Of a stretch of 41,227 bases of DNA, positions 35,001 through 41,227 are shown in pieces. A program made the position numbers and the translations under genes. Origin of the DNA: Helicobacter cetorum (GTDB lineage: Bacteria > Campylobacterota > Campylobacteria > Campylobacterales > BB28). The notes beneath the pieces were generated by a model that had not been told where the DNA came from, ran no database searches, and saw only the letters and a list, made by a program, of their open reading frames with translations. The stretch is taken from the NCBI GenBank assembly GCA_022729755.1, contig DZAZ01000009.1, positions 1-41,227 of the forward strand, in the 5' to 3' direction. Position 1 is the stretch's first letter. Every line of letters begins with the position of its first letter.

Positions 35001-36492
35001 TAGTTTTGATATTTTAATTATCGGTAGTGGAGGGGCTGGTTTGACTTCAGCTTTGAGTGCTTATGATGAGAGTTTAAAAATAGCAGTTGTGAGTAAATCT
35101 TATCCAAATAATTCTCAAACATCCATGGCTCAAGGTGGAATAAATGCAGCGATTTCAAGTGAAGATAGTATAAATTCTCATATAGAAGATACTTTAAAAT
35201 CTTCAAAAGGCTTAGCAAATAAAGAAATAGTTGAGTATGTTTGCAACAAAGCCCCAAAAGTTATAAAGTGGCTTGATAGTATCGGAGTAGCTTTTAGTAG
35301 AAATGATAAGGCGATTGCACAAAGAAGATTAGGTGGAGCAACTCACAAAAGGGCTTGTTATGCCGAAGATTATACGGGGCTTAAAATTCTTCACACTCTA
35401 ATAGACAAAGCTATAAATTCTAATATTGAATTTTTAAATGATAAATTTTTACTTGATTTAATTATAAAAGAAAATAGAGTAGTTGGAGTAAAACTCTTAA
35501 ATATAAAAAATTCACAAGTTGAAATTATAAAAGCTAAATGTGTAATTTTGGCAACTGGAGGCTATAGTAAAATTTATGGTAAAAATTCAACTAATGCTGA
35601 AGGTATGGTAGGTGATGGAATTGCAGTAGCAATTAAAAGAGGTGTTAGAGTTTGCGATATGGAATTTATTCAATTTCATCCAACAGCCCTAAAAAAAAGC
35701 TCAATTTTAATAAGTGAGAGTGCAAGAGGTGAGGGTGGGATTTTAATTAATTCTGATGGTGAGCGATTTATTGATGAACTTGCAACTAGAGATGAGGTAG
35801 CAAGAGCGATTTATTTGCAATATAAAAATAATAAAGAAGTGTTTTTGGATTTGAGAAAATTAGACAAAGAGTTTTTAAAACAACATTTACCTCAAGAGAT
35901 AAAATTAGCAAAAATTTATGAGGGAGTTGATGCTTTTAATGAACCAATTCCTATTAAACCATCGGCTCATTACTCAATTGGTGGTATTGAAGTTGATATA
36001 AATTGCAAAACAAATATTGATGGACTTTTTGCAGTTGGAGAGTGTGCAAATGCTAAAATGCACGGAGCCAATCGACTTGGTGGCAACTCTTTACTTGAAA
36101 TCATCACTTTTGGACTTAGAGTTGGTGAGAGTGCAAAAGAGTACATAAAAGATAAAGATTTTAGTGAAATTGATGATTTAAGCAATGATATTGATGAATT
36201 ATTTAATAAAAAAGCAATCAAAAGTTTTTATAAAGAAAAAGAGAAAATTTCAGAACTTTTATATGAAAAAGTTGGACTTTTTAGAGATGAGAATGGACTT
36301 AATGAAGCTCTAAATTATGTAGAAAGCATAAATATAGATGAATTTGGAATTGAAGATAAATCTAAAGTTTTTAATACGGAATTAATTGAATTTTTAGAGT
36401 TTAAAAATATGCTTGAAATTTCAAAAGTTGTTATTAAATCAGCATTAAATAGAAAAGTTTCAATTGGTGTGCATTTTAGGAGTGATATATGA
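34993..36492 (+). CDS. FAD-dependent oxidoreductase of the fumarate reductase / L-aspartate oxidase family
   Basis: The 499-residue flavoprotein begins with the dinucleotide site ILIIGSGGAGLTSALSAY. The QGG phrase is NNSQTSMAQGGINAAIS: where FrdA and SdhA have the His that binds FAD covalently (SHTV), this protein has Gln42, so FAD should be non-covalent, as in L-aspartate oxidase. Active-site phrases IQFHPTALKKSSILISESAR, then GEGGILINSDGERF, and HGANRLGGNSLLE are present. No Tat or other signal peptide, no iron-sulfur or membrane subunit gene lies nearby. It could be NadB (quinolinate synthesis) or a soluble fumarate reductase; NadB-like seems likelier. Its end overlaps murF by 4 bp. Confidence 0.85.
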   Translation: MFDSFDILIIGSGGAGLTSALSAYDESLKIAVVSKSYPNNSQTSMAQGGINAAISSEDSINSHIEDTLKSSKGLANKEIVEYVCNKAPKVIKWLDSIGVAFSRNDKAIAQRRLGGATHKRACYAEDYTGLKILHTLIDKAINSNIEFLNDKFLLDLIIKENRVVGVKLLNIKNSQVEIIKAKCVILATGGYSKIYGKNSTNAEGMVGDGIAVAIKRGVRVCDMEFIQFHPTALKKSSILISESARGEGGILINSDGERFIDELATRDEVARAIYLQYKNNKEVFLDLRKLDKEFLKQHLPQEIKLAKIYEGVDAFNEPIPIKPSAHYSIGGIEVDINCKTNIDGLFAVGECANAKMHGANRLGGNSLLEIITFGLRVGESAKEYIKDKDFSEIDDLSNDIDELFNKKAIKSFYKEKEKISELLYEKVGLFRDENGLNEALNYVESINIDEFGIEDKSKVFNTELIEFLEFKNMLEISKVVIKSALNRKVSIGVHFRSDI

Positions 36493-37934
36493 GTGCAATG
36501 AATGTTTTTGAATTTTTTTCGCATATTATTTTTGTGGCTGTTGTTGGATTTTATTTAATTACTAATTTACAATGGTTTAATTATAAAATTGAGCGAGTTG
36601 TATTAAATCACACAAAACCAAAGTGGCATTTGATTTATTTGCTACTTCCATTTTTACTTTATCATTTTACGAGTTACTTTTTTTGGATATATTTTTATTT
36701 TGCATATATTCCATCGCTTTTTTTATGGCATAAAAATATAGATAAAAAATTAATTTTTACAAAAAGGGTAAAACGATTTTTTGCAATTTTAATTGGTGTG
36801 AGTTTATTTCAAAATATATTATGTATTTTAAGTGATAAATGCGAAATATATGGGATATTTTTACCACTTTTTATGACGATTATTGCAACTCACTATTTAG
36901 AAAAACTTTTAATGAGAAATTTTAAATCAAGTGCTAAAAATAAATTAAAAGAGAATGAAAATTTAAAAATCATCGCAATTACGGCAAGTTACGGTAAAAC
37001 TAGCATTAAAAACTTTTTAGCACAAATTTTAAATGAAAAATATAGAATTCACTTCACACCAAGAAGTGTAAATACTTTAAATGGAATAATAAAAGATATA
37101 AATGAGAATTTAACTCCTAAAGTTGATATTTATATCGTAGAAGCTGGGGCTAGAGAAAGAGGCGATATAAAAGAAATCGTAGAATTTTTGCACCCTGAAT
37201 ATGTGGTAGTTGGTAAAATCGGAAGACAACATATTGAGTATTTTAAAACAATTGAAAATATTATAGAAACAAAACTTGAAATACTTGAGAGTAATCGGCT
37301 TAAAAAAGCATTTATTTTTGATGAAGTGCAAATTCAAAGAGAGAATTTAAATATAATAAAATTTCCTCAAAATTTGAGTGAGCTTAAGAGTGATTTAAAT
37401 GGAATTAGTTTTAAATTAAATATTGATGGAGAAAATTACAATTTTTCAGCTCCTATTTTAGGGGATTTTAACTATATAAATATAAGTGCAGGAATTTATG
37501 TAGCAAGAGAACTTGGACTTAGCTTAAGTGAAATTCAAAAAAGAGTTGCAAGATTAAAACCGATTGAACATAGACTTGCTAAAATGGAGGTTGGCGGGAA
37601 AATTATTATCGATGATAGTTTTAATGGAAATCTTGATGGAATGCTTGGTGCAATCGCTATTTGTAAAAATCACAGTGGCAAAAAAATCATAGTAACACCT
37701 GGAATTGTCGAAAGTAGCGAAGAAGATAACACTACCTTAGCAAAAGCAATTGATGAAGTGTTTGATATAGTTATAATTACGGGAAGCTTAAATGCTAATA
37801 TTTTGGCTAAAAATATTCATAATGCTAAAAGAATTTTACTCCCCAATAAAAGTGCTTTAGAAAATACTCTAAAAATCACAACTCAAAGTGGGGATTTAAT
37901 TCTATTTGCAAATGATGCTCCAAGTTATATTTAA
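36489..37934 (+). CDS. murF: MurF-type Mur ligase with N-terminal membrane region
   Basis: MurF adds D-Ala-D-Ala to UDP-MurNAc-tripeptide. The 481-residue protein has about four membrane helices in residues 8-140, then a Mur ligase: ATP loop ITASYGKTSIKNFL (165-172 core), IVEAGARERGDIKEIVEFLH, the substrate-contact phrase GKIGRQHIEYF and the third-domain motif DDSFNGNLDGML (DDSYNAN in other MurF). The membrane half is, as I recall, normal for Campylobacterota MurF and anchors the enzyme at the inner face. Its start overlaps the flavoprotein stop as ATGA. Ends seven bases from the convergent CobI-like gene. Confidence 0.9.
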   Translation: MSAMNVFEFFSHIIFVAVVGFYLITNLQWFNYKIERVVLNHTKPKWHLIYLLLPFLLYHFTSYFFWIYFYFAYIPSLFLWHKNIDKKLIFTKRVKRFFAILIGVSLFQNILCILSDKCEIYGIFLPLFMTIIATHYLEKLLMRNFKSSAKNKLKENENLKIIAITASYGKTSIKNFLAQILNEKYRIHFTPRSVNTLNGIIKDINENLTPKVDIYIVEAGARERGDIKEIVEFLHPEYVVVGKIGRQHIEYFKTIENIIETKLEILESNRLKKAFIFDEVQIQRENLNIIKFPQNLSELKSDLNGISFKLNIDGENYNFSAPILGDFNYINISAGIYVARELGLSLSEIQKRVARLKPIEHRLAKMEVGGKIIIDDSFNGNLDGMLGAIAICKNHSGKKIIVTPGIVESSEEDNTTLAKAIDEVFDIVIITGSLNANILAKNIHNAKRILLPNKSALENTLKITTQSGDLILFANDAPSYI

Positions 37935-37941
37935 AAAAATT

Positions 37942-38601
37942 TTAAAAATCTATAAACAAAGTCATATATTTATCAACTTTTTCAATTTTACCTTTTGTGA
38001 TTTTTTCATCTTTTAAGTTTAAATTCTCAAATGTGTAAATTTCTCCACTTTCAATAATACTACTTGTATCCATTCCTATTTTTGGTCGCATTAGCACTTT
38101 TGTAGTTTTAACTTCTCTATCTACAAGAGGAGTAATTTCTAATTTTGTATCTCCCAAACAGAGAGGTTTTTTAACTTTTGCTGAAGCTTGTGAAAATGAA
38201 GTTACTCCTGCGATTACTTCAGAATTTTGGTAAATCTCTTCATTTTTAGCCCTAATATAATCAAGTAAATAATAAATCGTACTAAAAATCGCGCTATCAC
38301 CAAGTGTTACAAAAGAGATAATATCAGCTTTTTGAAATTGATTTAAGATTATTTCTACTTGATTTAACCAATCCTCTTCCTTAAATTTCATCGGCGAATA
38401 GATGGGAATTAACTCTTTATTAAAGTTAAATTCAGTCATCAATTTATCGATAATTTTAAATGTAATCGATTTATCAAAAGAGTTATCACTACTTTTTGTT
38501 GGAATACAAATAATTTGACTTTGTTGCAAAGATTTTAAAGCTTTTATCGTAACTAATTCATAATCACCAGGTCCTAGCGAAACCATAAATAATTTTTTCA
38601 A
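37942..38601 (-). CDS. SAM-dependent methyltransferase, CobI/CbiL (precorrin-2 C20) type
   Basis: The 219-residue tetrapyrrole-methylase fold shows FMVSLGPGDYELVTIKALKS at its N-terminus (GPGD SAM loop), then ISFVTLGDSAIFSTIYYLLD and VIAGVTSFSQASAKVKKPL, all matching the precorrin-2/cobalt-factor-II C20-methyltransferase group. That enzyme belongs to cobalamin synthesis, yet no other cob/cbi gene lies here. It is downstream of hemL by 12 bp, linking it to tetrapyrrole supply. The start is TTG, six bases after AAAGG. The exact substrate (precorrin-2 or cobalt-precorrin-2) cannot be read from sequence. Confidence 0.85.
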   Translation of the reverse strand: MKKLFMVSLGPGDYELVTIKALKSLQQSQIICIPTKSSDNSFDKSITFKIIDKLMTEFNFNKELIPIYSPMKFKEEDWLNQVEIILNQFQKADIISFVTLGDSAIFSTIYYLLDYIRAKNEEIYQNSEVIAGVTSFSQASAKVKKPLCLGDTKLEITPLVDREVKTTKVLMRPKIGMDTSSIIESGEIYTFENLNLKDEKITKGKIEKVDKYMTLFIDF

Positions 38602-38613
38602 ATTTTGCCTTTA

Positions 38614-39894
38614 TTAGAGAAGTTTAAACACTTCTTTAGCTTTTTGTATTGTCTCATTTATCATTTCATCTGTTGTCACAGTTGAAATAAATCCAGTTTC
38701 AAATTGGCTACAAGCAAAATAAACTCCTCGCTTAATCATCTCTTGATGAAATTTTGCAAATCTAACTAAATCAGATTTTTTAGCATCATCGAAATTTTTC
38801 ACAGGATTTTCATTGAAGAAAAAGCCAAACATACTTCCTCTAACTTCAGTTTGAAGTGGAATATTATTCTCTTTTGCAACTTCACTAAGCCCTTCAATTA
38901 GCATTTTAGCTTTAATTTCTAATTCAGCAAAAATATTTTTATTAGCTTTTAACTTTTTAATCGAAGCAATTCCAGCACTCATTGCAATTGGATTTCCGCT
39001 TAATGTTCCAGCTTGATACACTTTTCCCTCAGGTGAAAGATGAGCCATAATTTCGGCTCTTGCACCAAAAGCACCAACAGGCATTCCAGCTCCAATTACT
39101 TTACCAAAAGTTATAATATCAGGTGTTATATTATTATAAGCCAAACTTCCGATTAAACTAGCCCGAAATCCACTCATAACTTCATCAAAAATAAGCAAAG
39201 TATTATTTTTATCGCAAAGTTCTCTAAGTTCAGCCAAAAACTCATTTGTTGCAGGAACTAAGCCCATATTTCCAGCAATCGGCTCAATTATCACACAAGC
39301 GATATTTTTACTCTCACTAAAGCACTTTTTCACACTCTCAATATCATTATATTTTGCTAAAAGTGTATGTTTTGCAAAATCACTTGGCACTCCAGGGGAA
39401 TTAGGTGAGCCAAAAGTTGTAGCACCACTTCCAGCTTGAATTAATAGCGAGTCTGAATGACCGTGATAACACCCTTCAAATTTAATAATATCATCTTTTT
39501 GGCTATAACCTCTTGCCAATCGAATTGCACTCATAACCGCTTCAGTTCCACTACTTACAAATCTAAGTTTATCGATTGAAAAAAGCTCTATAATTTCAGA
39601 TGCAAGTTCAGTTTCAGCTAAAGTTGGAGCTCCAAAACTAAGCCCTTTTTTGATAGCTTCACTTACAGCTTTTTCAATATCACTATCACAATGCCCAAAT
39701 ATCAACGGTCCCCAACTTTGGACATAATCAATGTATTTATTGCTATCAATATCGATTAAATATCCACCCTCGCCTTTATCGATAAATAGAGGATTTCCAC
39801 CAACTCCACTAAATGAACGAACTGGCGAATCAACTCCTCCAGGAATTACTTTAAAAGCTTCATCAAAAGCTATTTTACTACTGTTTGTATTCAT
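38614..39894 (-). CDS. hemL: Glutamate-1-semialdehyde 2,1-aminomutase HemL
   Basis: HemL makes 5-aminolevulinate for haem and other tetrapyrroles. The N-terminal phrase [19 protein letters not shown] is diagnostic. PLP Lys265 lies in [36 protein letters not shown] and FDEVMSGFR are the cofactor-site phrases. Length 426 is usual. AAGGAA lies before the ATG. It is followed by the CobI-like gene, probably on one transcript. Confidence 0.98.
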   Translation of the reverse strand: MNTNSSKIAFDEAFKVIPGGVDSPVRSFSGVGGNPLFIDKGEGGYLIDIDSNKYIDYVQSWGPLIFGHCDSDIEKAVSEAIKKGLSFGAPTLAETELASEIIELFSIDKLRFVSSGTEAVMSAIRLARGYSQKDDIIKFEGCYHGHSDSLLIQAGSGATTFGSPNSPGVPSDFAKHTLLAKYNDIESVKKCFSESKNIACVIIEPIAGNMGLVPATNEFLAELRELCDKNNTLLIFDEVMSGFRASLIGSLAYNNITPDIITFGKVIGAGMPVGAFGARAEIMAHLSPEGKVYQAGTLSGNPIAMSAGIASIKKLKANKNIFAELEIKAKMLIEGLSEVAKENNIPLQTEVRGSMFGFFFNENPVKNFDDAKKSDLVRFAKFHQEMIKRGVYFACSQFETGFISTVTTDEMINETIQKAKEVFKLL

Positions 39895-39930
39895 AATTTT
39901 CCTTGTTAGATTAATTGTTAAATTGAAGAT

Positions 39931-39955
39931 AATCTTAGAAAAATTTTCTAAGATT
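39931..39955. repeat. 25-base perfect palindrome downstream of pckA
   Basis: AATCTTAGAAAA and TTTTCTAAGATT (12-base arms) flank one central base, just after the pckA stop codon and 37 bp before hemL. As RNA it would form a strong hairpin, but the minus strand has no U-run after it, so standard intrinsic termination is doubtful. It may be an operator or a factor-dependent terminator. Confidence 0.6.
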
Positions 39956-39962
39956 AAAAATA

Positions 39963-41227
39963 TTAGACTTGAGGTCCTGCTTTTGAGTAATCAAATTCAC
40001 TATCTTCACTTTGATATTTTTTGAATTTTTCGATAAACATTGAAGCTAATTTATTAAGCATTTTTTCATAATTTATCTTATCTTCCCAAGTATTCATTGG
40101 ATTTAGTACATTTTGATTTACTCCATTTAATGCCTTTGGAATATTTAAGTTAAAAATTGGAAGTGTTTCAAATTCAGCACTATTTATACTTCCATCTAAA
40201 ATAGCATTAATACAAGCCCTAGTATCTTTGATACTCATTCTTTTACCAACACCGTAAGCTCCGCCACTCCAACCAGTATTAACTAAATAAACATTAACTC
40301 CATATTTATCGATTTTATCGCCTAAGAGTTTGGCATAAACCGTCGGATGTAGTGGTAAAAATGCTTCTCCAAAACAGGCTGAAAAAGTCGCTTGAGGCTC
40401 GATTACTCCTCGTTCAGTTCCAGCAACTTTTGCAGTATATCCACTTAAGAAATAATACATTGCTTGTTCTTTTGTAAGTTTTGAAACAGGAGGTAAAACC
40501 CCAAAAGCATCAGCTGTTAGGAATATTATATTTTTTGGATGTCCCGCTTGTAAGCTTGGTTCGTAATTTTCAATATGTTCAATCGGATAAGAAACTCTTG
40601 TATTTTCAGTTTTTGAACTATTTGAATAATCAACTTCCCCATTTTCATTTGCTACAACATTTTCAAGTAGTGCATCTTTTTTAATTGCATTATAAATTTC
40701 AGGCTCACTTTTTGGGTCAAGATTGATAACTTTTGCATAACATCCACCCTCGAAGTTAAATACTCCATTCTCATCCCAACCGTGTTCATCATCACCAATT
40801 AATCTTCTTTTTGGGTCAGTTGATAGAGTAGTTTTGCCTGTTCCACTAAGTCCAAAAAACAGTGCTACATCACCATCTTTTCCGACATTAGCCGAGCAGT
40901 GCATTGGAAGTTTATTCTCAAGTGGAAGCCAGTAATTCATCATAGAAAAAAGACCCTTTTTAATCTCTCCTCCATACCAAGTTCCACCGATAATTGCTAT
41001 ATTTTTTTCAATATTAAAAACTACGAAAACATCTGAATGCATACCGTGTTTTTTCCACTCTTTATTGTTTGATTTGCAAGCATTATAAAGAGTAAATTCA
41101 GGTTCAAAAGTTTTTAACTCTTCTCTTGTTGGACGAATAAACATATTTTTTACAAAATGCGATTGCCAACCGATTTCAGAAACCACTCTAATTTTTCTTT
41201 GAGATGTTTTACTAGCACCACAATAAG
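39963..41227 (-). CDS. pckA: Phosphoenolpyruvate carboxykinase (ATP), N-terminus cut by the window edge
   Basis: PckA converts oxaloacetate and ATP to phosphoenolpyruvate, the first step of gluconeogenesis. The visible 420 residues start within [20 protein letters not shown], which continues beyond 41227, so about 110-120 N-terminal residues are missing. The ATP loop [12 protein letters not shown], metal-site phrase [20 protein letters not shown] and the later [12 protein letters not shown] are all present and match the ATP-dependent family. A GTG inside the frame at 41184-41186 is a Val codon, not a start. It is 68 bp upstream of hemL on the same strand, with a palindrome between. Confidence 0.97.
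   Translation of the reverse strand, partial: YCGASKTSQRKIRVVSEIGWQSHFVKNMFIRPTREELKTFEPEFTLYNACKSNNKEWKKHGMHSDVFVVFNIEKNIAIIGGTWYGGEIKKGLFSMMNYWLPLENKLPMHCSANVGKDGDVALFFGLSGTGKTTLSTDPKRRLIGDDEHGWDENGVFNFEGGCYAKVINLDPKSEPEIYNAIKKDALLENVVANENGEVDYSNSSKTENTRVSYPIEHIENYEPSLQAGHPKNIIFLTADAFGVLPPVSKLTKEQAMYYFLSGYTAKVAGTERGVIEPQATFSACFGEAFLPLHPTVYAKLLGDKIDKYGVNVYLVNTGWSGGAYGVGKRMSIKDTRACINAILDGSINSAEFETLPIFNLNIPKALNGVNQNVLNPMNTWEDKINYEKMLNKLASMFIEKFKKYQSEDSEFDYSKAGPQV

Noticed and set aside
41184-41186. GTG as the start of pckA
   Set aside because: The frame continues upstream into conserved PckA sequence ([14 protein letters not shown]), so this is an internal Val codon.

Overview
The window is a very AT-rich piece of bacterial chromosome, and every gene family I can place points to Campylobacterota (the former Epsilonproteobacteria). 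The free-living, sensor-rich content most resembles an Arcobacter-like or Sulfurimonas-like organism; I cannot fix the genus by eye. Three points support this. The order ftsI-fliE-flgC-flgB with a divergent ftsW is, from memory, that of Helicobacter pylori. The run rpmE-rsmI-rlmB-membrane protein-periplasmic protein-aminotransferase is, from memory, that of Campylobacter jejuni. MurF carries the N-terminal membrane region seen in this phylum. Coding density is very high: the longest non-coding gap is 187 bp (15212-15398), so no stretch over 300 bases lacks a gene. I see no tRNA, rRNA, CRISPR array, insertion sequence, prophage or obvious defence island.

Layout. 1-2474: a cut-off PAS histidine kinase, divergent from a receiver-PilZ response regulator. 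2535-5601 (minus): flgB, flgC, fliE (flagellar rod and MS-ring junction) and ftsI (septal transpeptidase), behind a clear sigma-54 promoter; ftsW and a small helical protein run the other way. 7517-9171 (minus): dapD coupled to a SurA-like periplasmic chaperone. 9282-15211: a signalling block made of a receiver-first histidine kinase convergent with a minus-strand operon of OprD-like porin, periplasmic sugar-type binding protein, Cache-type membrane histidine kinase and single-domain receiver. 15399-17597: HD-GYP phosphodiesterase, a conserved uncharacterised protein and a thioredoxin, followed by a 34-residue lipoprotein on the other strand.

17759-22620 (minus): ffh-rpsP-khpA-rimM-trmD-rplS (signal recognition and ribosome maturation), then a coiled-coil protein and a degenerate cyclic-nucleotide-binding protein. 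22679-28561 (minus): rpmE, rsmI, rlmB, a RodZ-like protein, a periplasmic protein and a class I aminotransferase, ending in a receiver-first histidine kinase. 28717-29802: a response regulator with an unfamiliar C-terminal half. 29807-33973 (minus): tpiA, fabI and two outer-membrane barrel proteins. 34068-37934 (plus): a coupled trio of 2-hydroxyacid dehydrogenase, flavoprotein and murF. 37942-41227 (minus): pckA (cut by the right edge), hemL and a CobI/CbiL-like methyltransferase.

The strongest theme is signal transduction. Four histidine kinases, two of them with the receiver at the N-terminus, three stand-alone or effector-linked receivers and one c-di-GMP phosphodiesterase sit among housekeeping operons. 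The most system-like unit is the porin, binding protein, kinase and receiver operon, which has no ABC permease or ATPase and so looks like binding-protein-assisted sensing rather than uptake. Other points worth a look are an ftsI gene with no acceptable canonical start codon, an unlisted micro-lipoprotein, and a flavoprotein lacking the FAD-linking histidine.
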